Shown here: piece after piece, positions 1 through 6,300 of the stretch | Layout: each line of letters starts with the position of its first letter | Numbering within the stretch: position 1 is the stretch's first letter | NCBI GenBank assembly: GCA_900553115.1 | Contig: USCF01000019.1 | Span: 1 to 11,167 of the forward strand | Reading direction: 5' to 3' | Origin: an uncultured Alphaproteobacteria bacterium | GTDB taxonomy: Bacteria > Pseudomonadota > Alphaproteobacteria > RF32 > CAG-239 | Length of the DNA stretch: 11,167 bases | The notes under the pieces: generated by a model | What the model was told of the DNA's origin: nothing | The model's input: the letters and a program-made list of their open reading frames with translations, nothing else | Database searches by the model: none | Translations under genes and position numbers: made by a program

Positions 1-108
1 CAAATCTGAAGAACGGGATTGTAAGGTTTAAATTCGCGGCTTGAGGGCATCCTAAAGACAAGGTCGCTCAAAGCCTATGGGCGGCACGTGTTGAAGGGAA
101 GTACACCT
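1..108. other. Leader segment upstream of the rubrerythrin fragment
   Basis: This segment has no open frame of useful length: two + strand frames hit stops within the first 45 bases (TAA near 29 and TGA near 42). It carries a purine-rich GAAGGGA at 92-98, about ten bases ahead of the rubrerythrin ATG, which can serve as a ribosome binding site. Base composition is closer to the following rubrerythrin fragment than to the AT-rich remainder of the window, so I group it with that fragment as foreign sequence. I could not assign a riboswitch or promoter to it. Confidence 0.4.
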
Positions 109-228
109 ATGGATTTTGAGAACTCTCAGACCAAGAAGAACCTCGAGACCGCTTTTGCCGGTGAGTCCCAGGCACACACCAAGTATCGCTACTATGCATC
201 CAAGGCCAAAAAGGACGGCTTCCAGCAG
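109..228 (+). pseudogene. Rubrerythrin, N-terminal 40 residues only
   Basis: Rubrerythrins are di-iron proteins that reduce hydrogen peroxide in anaerobes. The first 40 residues from the ATG at 109 match the family's helix A: MDFENSQTKKNLETAF, then AGESQAHTKYRYYASKAKK. Glu19 in the AGESQA motif corresponds to a di-iron ligand. A full rubrerythrin is about 180-190 residues, with a four-helix bundle followed by a rubredoxin-like Cys4 domain. Here the family resemblance stops after DGFQQ, where a normal protein continues with helix A/B residues such as IAAIFEETA. The codons are GC-rich (CTC, GAG, ACC, GCC, CAG), unlike the AAA/AAT/TTA-rich codons that follow. The ATG at 109 is preferred over an in-frame GTG at 88 because it gives the family's N-terminus. 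The frame stays open into the next protein, so automated annotation would call one 763-residue chimera. Confidence 0.85.
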
Positions 229-2379
229 CATCCAACAAACTCCGACGGAGGAACTCTTACTTTAAGCACGGATTTTGCCGACAGTTTAGCAAAATCTTTG
301 GCAACAGCGCTGCAAAATAACAATGTCGCGGCAAATGGAAGTATGAATGAATTAGCTGCGGTGCTAAACAAATCATTTAATGCCTATGCCTCTAGTATGC
401 AAAATCTGACCAATACGATTATGCGGCAAAACACGATACAAACTTCCAAATCGGTAACTCCAAACGGCAACACTGCCGCAGCGCCGGTAGCCGCTCAGCA
501 AAATTTGCAAAATAACAATTCAACAACCGTAAACAACATCAATATTGATTCATCATATTTTGACAGCATTAACCGCACGCTTATGCAAAACGACGAGCGC
601 CGCCATGAAGATATGATGCAAATTGTCAGCGCCATAAATAAAAATATTGTCGCTTCAGGATTTTCTCCACTTGCTGCAACAGCAATCAATAACAGTGTTT
701 CCAGCGATGTTCCTGCTGCAGCCATTGCCAACTCTGTAACCGAGGCGCTGCGCCAAAACAACTCTCAGCAAATGGAAGCAATAAAAGCTTTTGGAGAAAT
801 GTTGGTTCAGGCAATCACACAATCTCAACAAGAACTTGCGCAAACCATAGCGCAATCAACACCGCGACACACCGTTAAAGTTGTGGTATCGCAAGATGTT
901 GATGTTGATGACCAAACAGGCTCGACTGTTGTCAATAAGTCAAGTTTACCGCAAACTAACAAAGAGACAAAAAATACCTCTCCGGCTAAGAATAATTTAA
1001 ATAAAGATAACTCAAATTTTATGAAAAGTTTCAGCGATAAAATTAATGAAACCACTAATAAAATTGCTAAAAATTTTGAAACTAAGACTGCGGGAAATAA
1101 TCCAAACAAACAATCTGGTTCCGATACTTTATTGAATCGTATCAACAAAAGTTTGAACAAAATTAATGAAATCAAAAAACAAACAGAAAAAAGCTTTTCT
1201 GACCTAAAGAATGATATAAAAGAAAAGTCACAGCCAAAACCGGAACTAGAGAGCGAGCCAAAGCAGCAGAATCAGCCAAAACCTGAGCCAAAGAGCGAGC
1301 CGAAACCGCAGAATCAGCCAAAACCTGAGCCAAAGAGCGAGCCGAAACCGCAAAATCAGCCAAAACCTGAGCCAAAGAGCGAGCCGAAACCGCAAAATCA
1401 GCCAAAGCCGGAACCAAAGAGCGAGCCAAAACCGCAAAATCAGCCAAAGCCGGAACCAAAGAGCGAGCCGAAGCCGCAGAATCAGCCAAAATCTGAGCCA
1501 AAGAGCGAGCCAAAACAACAACTTTTGACCGAAGATCCGGTTTTAGCTAATATTATTCCGGCAGCAGAAACCTCAAATAAAAATAACGACAATTTAAGTA
1601 TTGATGATATTTTAGCAAGTATTCCAACTGAAAACGATGAAACAAACAACAATCATGAAGTTCCGGATATTTTTGCCGACAATTCTTTTTCTGCTCCGCA
1701 AACTGATGTTTCAGATTTAGATAAAACTGATATTAGCAAAGATTCAGATGATGTCTTAGATTTGGCTGACTTAGAGCTGAATACCCCTAAAACACCGGAA
1801 AGCGTTGACAAACAACAAAATACATCTTTGCAAGAGCCAGCTTACAAAAAATCACAGCTTCATTCATATGAAGATGCGTTGCTAAAAATCAAAAATGCCC
1901 TTAATTCTGATAGTTCAGATAACAACGTTTCGCTAAATAATCTTGATGTGCAGCCTGTTTCTTTGAGTGGTGATGACCTCTTGGCAAAAACAGAAGTTGA
2001 AAACACTCAGCCGCAGAATATTATTTCTGAACAGCCGCAAAAACTCGCTGATTTTGATGACAACGATAGCAAATGGGAATATGTTGATGAAAACGGAAAT
2101 CCGGTGTCTGGCGACGACGGTGAATGGGAATACGTTGATGAAAACGGAAATCCGGTGTCCGGCGACGACGGTGAGTGGGAATACGTTGATGAAAACGGAA
2201 ATCCGGTGTCCGGCGACGACAGCGAATGGGAATATGTTGATGAAAACGGAAATCATGTACCTAACGACGGCGAATGGGAATACGTTGATGAAAACGGAAA
2301 TCCCGTATCCGACAACGACGGCGAATGGGAATATGTTGATGAAAACGGAAATCCTATCGATAACACTAAAAAGTCTTAA
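229..2379 (+). CDS. Large low-complexity repeat protein, N-terminus missing
   Basis: I do not recognise a family. About 716 residues of the native protein remain after the junction near 229; its true start is absent. In order: a Ser/Asn/Gln/Ala-rich helical N-terminal half (to about nucleotide 860) with several ~20-residue amphipathic stretches; a short VKVVVSQDVDVDD segment near 870-910; a Lys/Asn-rich, coiled-coil-like stretch (about 1000-1225); seven copies of a 14-residue Pro/Lys/Glu repeat (1231-1524); an acidic Asp/Ser/Asn-rich linker; and six WEYVDENGNP repeats at the C-terminus (2071-2379). No signal peptide or membrane segment is visible in what remains. The protein is strongly acidic at its C-terminus. 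It is followed at 63 bases by the gene at 2443 on the same strand, so it may belong to the same envelope-machine cluster. A surface, linker or scaffold role is possible, but this is inference from composition only. Confidence 0.7.
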   Translation, partial: HPTNSDGGTLTLSTDFADSLAKSLATALQNNNVAANGSMNELAAVLNKSFNAYASSMQNLTNTIMRQNTIQTSKSVTPNGNTAAAPVAAQQNLQNNNSTTVNNINIDSSYFDSINRTLMQNDERRHEDMMQIVSAINKNIVASGFSPLAATAINNSVSSDVPAAAIANSVTEALRQNNSQQMEAIKAFGEMLVQAITQSQQELAQTIAQSTPRHTVKVVVSQDVDVDDQTGSTVVNKSSLPQTNKETKNTSPAKNNLNKDNSNFMKSFSDKINETTNKIAKNFETKTAGNNPNKQSGSDTLLNRINKSLNKINEIKKQTEKSFSDLKNDIKEKSQPKPELESEPKQQNQPKPEPKSEPKPQNQPKPEPKSEPKPQNQPKPEPKSEPKPQNQPKPEPKSEPKPQNQPKPEPKSEPKPQNQPKSEPKSEPKQQLLTEDPVLANIIPAAETSNKNNDNLSIDDILASIPTENDETNNNHEVPDIFADNSFSAPQTDVSDLDKTDISKDSDDVLDLADLELNTPKTPESVDKQQNTSLQEPAYKKSQLHSYEDALLKIKNALNSDSSDNNVSLNNLDVQPVSLSGDDLLAKTEVENTQPQNIISEQPQKLADFDDNDSKWEYVDENGNPVSGDDGEWEYVDENGNPVSGDDGEWEYVDENGNPVSGDDSEWEYVDENGNHVPNDGEWEYVDENGNPVSDNDGEWEYVDENGNPIDNTKKS
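1231..1524 (+). repeat. 42-bp tandem repeat coding QPKPEPKSEPKPQN, 7 units
   Basis: Seven consecutive 42-base units start at 1231, 1273, 1315, 1357, 1399, 1441 and 1483. The middle five encode the identical 14-residue peptide QPKPEPKSEPKPQN. The first (QPKPELESEPKQQN) and last (QPKSEPKSEPKQQ) are diverged, as is usual at array edges. Units differ mainly by synonymous changes (ccg/cca, cct/ccg, cag/caa), so selection has kept the peptide. Alternating Pro and charged residues predict an extended, stiff polyproline-like spacer, as in TonB-like or wall-spanning linkers. Copy number is likely to vary by slippage. Confidence 0.95.
2071..2379 (+). repeat. 51-bp tandem repeat coding EWEYVDENGNPVSGDDG, 6 units
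   Basis: Six units start at 2071, 2122, 2173, 2224, 2272 and 2323. Each codes (E/K)WEYVDENGNP followed by a variable VSGDDG-like linker. Unit 4 is one codon shorter (HVPNDG ending), and unit 6 runs into the stop with IDNTKKS. The WEYVDENGN core is invariant while the linker drifts. The Trp-x-Tyr followed by an Asp-Glu-Asn-Gly-Asn turn resembles, loosely, the beta-hairpins of choline/glucan-binding repeats (WYYVDENG-type), but the period is shorter (17 against about 20) and the units are far more acidic. Whether it binds a ligand, for example a glycan or Ca2+, is not known. Confidence 0.95.
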
Positions 2380-2442
2380 AAAAGGTATTTACAAACCAAC
2401 AGAGCATTAGTAAAATAACACTGAATTAAGAGGATATACAAA

Positions 2443-2952
2443 ATGGCAGAAGAAAATACAGTACCACTTACCAAAGAAGCCCTCTGGTATGTTGACAATT
2501 ACATTGTTCTGATAGACTACTATGATCGCACAATTTCCCGAATTGCTGCTCGTTGTATCCGTAGCGGCAATATTGCATTGGAAGAATATAAGTTTTATCC
2601 ATATGTTCTTGATGTTTTGGAAGAAATTTGCGAAACCGGCAATTATATTCTAGAGCACAAAGAATTATATCCTTATATTGAAAAGAAAATTGCCGGCGGA
2701 GTTGAAGCTTTACGCAAGAATTTGGCCATTTATCAAGAAGAGCTCACCAATAACCAATCTCCAGAAATGCTGCGCTCCGATCCTAATGAAGTTCAAAAGA
2801 TGAACGATGTTATGAGTAACTTTGATAAATCTGTTGACCCAACATCGGGTGCCGGAATGAATATTGATGAATTGATGAATAAATTAATGGCAGAAAACAA
2901 TATCAATCCAGATTCCGATAACAACAATTCTAATGACAATCCGCAGCAATAG
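2443..2952 (+). CDS. Hypothetical helical cytoplasmic protein, 169 aa
   Basis: I do not recognise this family. The 169-residue product has no signal peptide and no hydrophobic segment long enough to cross a membrane. Residues 10-100 look mostly alpha-helical and are rich in Tyr (LWYVDNYIVLIDYYDRT, FYPYVLDVLEEICE, ELYPYIEKKI), suggesting a compact helical bundle. Residues 105-150 form an acidic linker with a short helix (IDELMNKLMAE), and the last 20 residues are Asn/Asp-rich and disordered. The start at 2443 is supported by AAGAGGA eight bases upstream. The stop at 2950-2952 lies 10 bases before the secretin-like lipoprotein gene, so the two are almost certainly co-transcribed and this protein may be a cytoplasmic partner of that machine. 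That role is inferred from context alone. Confidence 0.85.
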   Translation: MAEENTVPLTKEALWYVDNYIVLIDYYDRTISRIAARCIRSGNIALEEYKFYPYVLDVLEEICETGNYILEHKELYPYIEKKIAGGVEALRKNLAIYQEELTNNQSPEMLRSDPNEVQKMNDVMSNFDKSVDPTSGAGMNIDELMNKLMAENNINPDSDNNNSNDNPQQ

Positions 2953-2962
2953 GACGTCAAAA

Positions 2963-4303
2963 ATGAAAAAAAACACAAATTTATTACTTTTAATCTCAGG
3001 CTTATTAACCGCAACATTTTGCCTTTCGGCTTGCATTAACCGTGATGACGCAGAGTTTGTTGAAACAACACCGGCTATTGAGAGCGAACAACCTCAAAAG
3101 GTTGAAACAAAACAGCCAACTTCAGATATCAATAAAATGCAGTTTGCCGAACCAAACGTTGTGTTTAAAGAACCAGAAGACCCATCTATTATCCGCACGC
3201 CGGAAGGCGCAAACGAGCTGGATTTGGAAACCCCTTTGCGCTGTAATGTCAACTGGAAAACCCAACAAATGGTTTTAACCTTGCCTTATATTAATTCTGC
3301 ATTCAAACTTGAACGCAATGGCCGCAATGATCCTCTGCCTCGTTTTGAAGTAACCGGTTACACTTTTGATATGATGCCGGCAGAACAAGCTTTGGTAAAA
3401 TTGACTAAAGAGGCAAATATCCGAGTTTCTTCCGCCGATGGTCCATATACCAGCATTTCGGCCGAAGATTTGAAAGGTGAATTTTCGGAGGTGATAAAAA
3501 TGATAGCGGATTCAGCTGACATTTACACCACTTACAACGCCAAAGACAAAATACTAACACTCAGCCGCCGTGTCAATATGACTCTGTATACGCCGCCTTC
3601 CCGCCCGATTATTTTAGGTTTGCTAGACGTTATCCGCGGTGCCGGAATCACCAACATTGTCACCAACTGGGCCGACTATTCCATCACTTTTGATGCCGAT
3701 ATTGAAACCCGTAACAAAATTCAAGAGCTGATAAAATCATTTGAAAACAGCCCTACGCTTATTGCCTATGATGTCAGTATTTTCCGCCTGTATCCTTATA
3801 ACTCACAAAAAGATATAGAATGGAAAGATTTGCTGAACGCCTTTGACTTTGGTTCAATTACCACGGCGCAAACTGGTGTTATTGGCCGAGTTTTGACCAC
3901 CACCAACGATATTTCAATAGAAAAACTACAGCATTTTTTGGGCAATCAAGCTCGCGTAGAAACTGTTTCTGAGGGTAAATTTATTGTACCAAATTTGTGG
4001 CTTTCGCGTTTTGATATTGGTAAATGCAGCAAACCGGATTCCAACGCCTATGGCATGTCTATTTTAGCCAAAGCCTCGGTAGAAAAGAAAAATGAAATTT
4101 TTTCGGATATCACACTTGAAGAAACCAATGGACAAGTAACACAATTCAAAATCCGCAACAAACTTGGCGAAAACTTTATGATTATTGGTTTGCCTAATGA
4201 ATTGTTTGGCATTCAAAGTCCTAAATCTGAAACAATCATCTTTATGGTTCCGCGTTTGGTCAGAACATTGAGAACAAATGAAAATATAAAAAATAGAATT
4301 TAA
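2963..4303 (+). CDS. Secretin-like outer-membrane lipoprotein (PilN-type)
   Basis: Likely forms, or contributes to, an outer-membrane ring of a type IVb pilus or related secretion machine. The start at 2963 is preferred over an in-frame ATG at 2933, which lies inside the upstream gene: 2963 has AGGA eight bases upstream and gives a clean signal peptide, MKKNTNLLLLISGLL, ending in lipobox LSAC with lipidated Cys24. Ile at +2 does not signal inner-membrane retention. Residues 128-200 look like a secretin/TonB short N-terminal domain (an amphipathic helix AEQALVKLTKEA, then strands and SEVIKMIADSADI). Residues 215-275 look like an N1-type ring domain. Residues 300-434 resemble a compact secretin core: LQHFLGNQARVETVSEGKF, GENFMIIGLPNELFG, then KSETIIFMVPRLV, which matches the family's terminal EKTELVIFLTPRIV pattern. 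At 446 residues it is shorter than PilN/BfpB secretins (about 550), and the VPLLGDIP motif is not recognisable. Family assignment is by pattern, so moderate. Confidence 0.65.
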   Translation: MKKNTNLLLLISGLLTATFCLSACINRDDAEFVETTPAIESEQPQKVETKQPTSDINKMQFAEPNVVFKEPEDPSIIRTPEGANELDLETPLRCNVNWKTQQMVLTLPYINSAFKLERNGRNDPLPRFEVTGYTFDMMPAEQALVKLTKEANIRVSSADGPYTSISAEDLKGEFSEVIKMIADSADIYTTYNAKDKILTLSRRVNMTLYTPPSRPIILGLLDVIRGAGITNIVTNWADYSITFDADIETRNKIQELIKSFENSPTLIAYDVSIFRLYPYNSQKDIEWKDLLNAFDFGSITTAQTGVIGRVLTTTNDISIEKLQHFLGNQARVETVSEGKFIVPNLWLSRFDIGKCSKPDSNAYGMSILAKASVEKKNEIFSDITLEETNGQVTQFKIRNKLGENFMIIGLPNELFGIQSPKSETIIFMVPRLVRTLRTNENIKNRI

Positions 4304-4314
4304 GGGAGATAGCA

Positions 4315-4917
4315 ATGGAAGAAAATCAATTTAATAATGCACCTCGCAAAATCAGAAAGATTAAGCGTCCGCGTCTGCCGGAAAATCAGCCGGCCACCTA
4401 TGGCGTTCCCGAAAAAATTTCACCTGCCGCTTTAACAACCACTGAAGAAGAGCAAGAAAACTATTATTCAAACAACGGTTCAGCCGAAAATATCCGTTTT
4501 GTCACCGACGAAGATTTTATACCGCAGCAAGAACCGGAAACCATTGCCGAACTTTTAAAAAACAAAAGTGTTTTGCTCATGCTCATTTTATGCCTGCTCT
4601 TTGGCTCAATAATGGGAGCAACCTTATTTTCTTCGCAAGAAACAGCTAAAAAAGGTCTGGAAGGTGTTGTTATCAACTCTGATGTTCCGGTTGGACGCAG
4701 CCGCTGCGGTTTGGTAGAACCTCATCAAGGCTGTGTGCTCTATATTATGAATCCGCGCAACCAAGAGGTAACCGGCAAAGACTTTTTTGCCACAGCGGCG
4801 CAATGGACACATCGTGAGCGCTATTTGATAGAAACCGGCAATATGCACTACAGCAGCAAACGGATTCGCCCAGGATATATTGCCCAAATCAATATTCCAC
4901 CGCTTTCAAACCAATAG
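4315..4917 (+). CDS. Single-pass inner-membrane protein with periplasmic domain
   Basis: Not recognised as a named family. The 200-residue product has a basic N-terminus (RKIRKIKRPR, residues 11-20), an acidic disordered cytoplasmic region to about residue 83, one transmembrane helix at 84-105 (SVLLMLILCLLFGSIMGATLF) and a periplasmic domain of about 95 residues. The positive-inside rule places the C-terminus in the periplasm. That domain holds two cysteines, Cys131 and Cys140 (RSRCGLVEPHQGC), which could form a disulfide, followed by a probable beta-rich fold ending IAQINIPPL. It begins 11 bases after the secretin-like gene, with GGGAGA as ribosome binding site, so the two are co-transcribed. 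This layout suits a bitopic component linking an inner-membrane platform to an outer-membrane ring (compare PilP-like proteins), but this is inference. Confidence 0.8.
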   Translation: MEENQFNNAPRKIRKIKRPRLPENQPATYGVPEKISPAALTTTEEEQENYYSNNGSAENIRFVTDEDFIPQQEPETIAELLKNKSVLLMLILCLLFGSIMGATLFSSQETAKKGLEGVVINSDVPVGRSRCGLVEPHQGCVLYIMNPRNQEVTGKDFFATAAQWTHRERYLIETGNMHYSSKRIRPGYIAQINIPPLSNQ

Positions 4918-4996
4918 GCAAGCTGCAATATAGCCGGAAAGCTTTTTAAGACTTGCACAAAGGTTATAAAATCGTTTCTATAATGATATTCATATT

Positions 4997-5024
4997 ATCA
5001 AACCACCTTTTCAGGTGGTTTGAT
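4997..5024 (+). terminator. Hairpin terminator of the secretin-like cluster
   Basis: A perfect 12-bp stem (ATCAAACCACCT at 4997-5008 paired with AGGTGGTTTGAT at 5013-5024) closes a TTTC tetraloop, about 80 bases after the last stop codon of the cluster. The U-run after the stem is short (TTT), so termination may be partial, but stem length and position support the call. Confidence 0.7.
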
Positions 5025-5068
5025 TTCACCTATCAGCTAATAAATTGATACAAACCTACAGCTTTATA

Positions 5069-5097
5069 TTGACAAAATTGTCAAACTCTGCTACATA
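5069..5097 (+). promoter_or_regulatory. Candidate sigma70-type promoter with overlapping palindrome
   Basis: A perfect TTGACA -35 box lies at 5069-5074, and 17 bases later there is a weak -10 candidate TACATA (5092-5097), followed by AT-rich sequence up to the small gene at 5139. The -35 box is embedded in an inverted repeat TTGACAA-AA-TTGTCAA (5069-5084, 7-bp arms), which could be an operator. It sits between the upstream terminator and a gene start, exactly where a promoter is needed. The -10 match is only three of six, so the exact position is uncertain. Confidence 0.5.
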
Positions 5098-5138
5098 AGC
5101 GGTATGTTTTATATTATTAATACTTAAAATTATTTATT

Positions 5139-5339
5139 ATGGATACAAATTTTACGGTTATGGCAAATGGCAAAATTTATTGCGCCTATTGCACCAAAGA
5201 GTTAATTAACGGCGAAGAATGTCATTGTAAAGGAGCAGAAAAAGCTCGCGCCAAAGCTCAAGCCAAAGCTGCTGCCGCGGCCAAACATTCGCCCAACGGC
5301 AATGTAAACCGCCGTCCGCCGCGAGGCTTTGACAAATAA
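5139..5339 (+). CDS. Small Cys-rich (zinc-knuckle-like) protein, 66 aa
   Basis: Not recognised. Residues 14-30 (YCAYCTKELINGEECHC) give a C15-x2-C18-x9-C28-x-C30 arrangement that could bind one zinc ion, as in short zinc ribbons. An Ala/Lys-rich helix follows (residues 33-49, KARAKAQAKAAAAAK), and the tail is basic (NRRPPRGFDK). The composition suggests a small soluble, nucleic-acid- or protein-binding factor, which is inference. It is isolated: a hairpin terminator lies about 115 bases before it, its own candidate promoter lies at 5069-5097, and a terminator follows 22 bases after its stop. No clear Shine-Dalgarno precedes the ATG at 5139; Met8 (5160) is an alternative start that keeps the Cys motif. 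The ordered Cys spacing and the framing by transcription signals argue that it is a real gene. Confidence 0.7.
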   Translation: MDTNFTVMANGKIYCAYCTKELINGEECHCKGAEKARAKAQAKAAAAAKHSPNGNVNRRPPRGFDK

Positions 5340-5357
5340 ATTTTATCCGAATTTATT

Positions 5358-5393
5358 AAAAGCGAGGTTGTACAAAACAACCCCGCTTTTTTT
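5358..5393. terminator. Bidirectional terminator between convergent genes
   Basis: A 10-bp stem (GCGAGGTTGT at 5362-5371 with ACAACCCCGC at 5377-5386, loop ACAAA) is flanked by A4 on the left and T7 on the right. On the + strand the stem has one A-C mismatch and a strong U7 tail, terminating the 66-residue gene. On the - strand the same position becomes a G-U pair, so the stem is fully paired and followed by U4, terminating the ATPase operon about 35 bases after the atpG stop. Confidence 0.85.
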
Positions 5394-5427
5394 ATTTTCT
5401 GTTAGTTTTCTCTGCCCTTTGATACTC

Positions 5428-6300
5428 CTATTTCACCGCTTCGGCGCCGGAAATAACATCTATCAGCTCATCGGTAATATTTTCTTGCCGCTCTTGCTGA
5501 TATTCCAAATTCATCTGTTCCAAACTCTCATCAATATTTTTTTCAGCGTTTTGCATATTGGTCATCCGCGTATAATGCTCCGCCGCCAGCGAATAATTAA
5601 GCTGACTGGCCAAAGCGATAGTCAAATATTCATTCAGCAAGGCGGCAAACATTTTTTTGCGCTCAATCGGAATCAACGGAATATTGTTTGTTCCCCACGG
5701 CTTGTCTTTCAGCTTTTGATAAGCGGCAAAATCAAACGGAATAATCTGTTGTTTTTGCACGCTCACCGGCTCATTTTTATTGCGCTTATGATACCAAACA
5801 CAAACACCTGTAATGTGTTCTTTACGCGTTGCCTCGTCAATTTTCATAATCACGGTTTCGGCAATGGTATTAACCATTTTCACCGAATTAGCGACAGCAT
5901 ATTTTGCATAAAGTTTTAGGTTGCTTTGCATGGCTAATCCGCCAATTCTTTTACCCACGGTCAAAAACAAAGTATTTTTTAAGGGAACGCCCTGTTTTTT
6001 TAAATCAGCTTTAGCTTTATCCAAAATTTCTTTATTAAACTTGCCAACCATACCGTTATCGGTGCCGATTAAAATAACCAACTGCCGGTTTTGAGCTGTT
6101 TTTACCTCATTTTTTGGCAGACCGCCTTGTTTAATCAGAGCATGAAAAGCGTCTTTAAGGTTGCGGCGATATTGCGCCAGCGCCGTATTTGCTTGTTCAT
6201 ATTGCAAAATACTGACCGAAGACAGCGCTTTCATTGTGCCGACTATCTCACGCAAATCTTCCGTAACCTTAATCCGCTTTTTCAATGCCTCAATCGTCAT
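5428..6300 (-). CDS. atpG: N-type ATPase subunit gamma
   Basis: Central rotor shaft of the N1 sector, which couples ATP hydrolysis in the alpha3beta3 hexamer to rotation of the c ring. The 290-residue product has the expected N-terminal helix ([26 protein letters not shown]) and C-terminal helix ([20 protein letters not shown], then [22 protein letters not shown]), which form the coiled coil of gamma. The C-terminal [14 protein letters not shown] motif is family-typical. Between them lies the Rossmann-like middle domain ([16 protein letters not shown]). Length is normal for gamma. The ATG at 6300 overlaps the end of atpA by 11 bases, with an AGGGG-like ribosome binding site about ten bases upstream. 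It is the last gene of the operon, as expected for the N-ATPase order, and a terminator follows. Confidence 0.95.
   Translation of the reverse strand: MTIEALKKRIKVTEDLREIVGTMKALSSVSILQYEQANTALAQYRRNLKDAFHALIKQGGLPKNEVKTAQNRQLVILIGTDNGMVGKFNKEILDKAKADLKKQGVPLKNTLFLTVGKRIGGLAMQSNLKLYAKYAVANSVKMVNTIAETVIMKIDEATRKEHITGVCVWYHKRNKNEPVSVQKQQIIPFDFAAYQKLKDKPWGTNNIPLIPIERKKMFAALLNEYLTIALASQLNYSLAAEHYTRMTNMQNAEKNIDESLEQMNLEYQQERQENITDELIDVISGAEAVK

Noticed and set aside
1..108. Possible riboswitch-like leader ahead of the rubrerythrin fragment
   Set aside because: I compared it by eye with known aptamer signatures (c-di-GMP-I, ZTP, fluoride, THF) and found no convincing match.
1172..1521. Two antisense frames across the 42-bp repeat array
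   Set aside because: They encode simple repeated ARSLAQVLADSAVS-like or WLILRFRLAL-like peptides produced by the repeat on the opposite strand, with no independent start signal.
1231..1524. CRISPR-like array
   Set aside because: Units are contiguous, have no unique spacers, and are translated in frame as a Pro-rich peptide.
1967..2410. Open frame of 147 residues overlapping the WEYVDENGNP repeats in another + frame
   Set aside because: It is open only because the repeat unit is a multiple of three bases, so every frame lacking a stop in one unit stays open; the main frame has the coherent peptide and continues from upstream.
2933..2962. Upstream start of the secretin-like lipoprotein at 2933
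   Set aside because: It lies inside the preceding gene, adds a hydrophilic stretch ahead of the signal peptide and would spoil the lipoprotein signal; 2963 has AGGA at proper distance.
5329..5919. 196-residue + strand frame opposite atpG
   Set aside because: It is the shadow of the well-supported atpG coding sequence and crosses the bidirectional terminator; no family resemblance.
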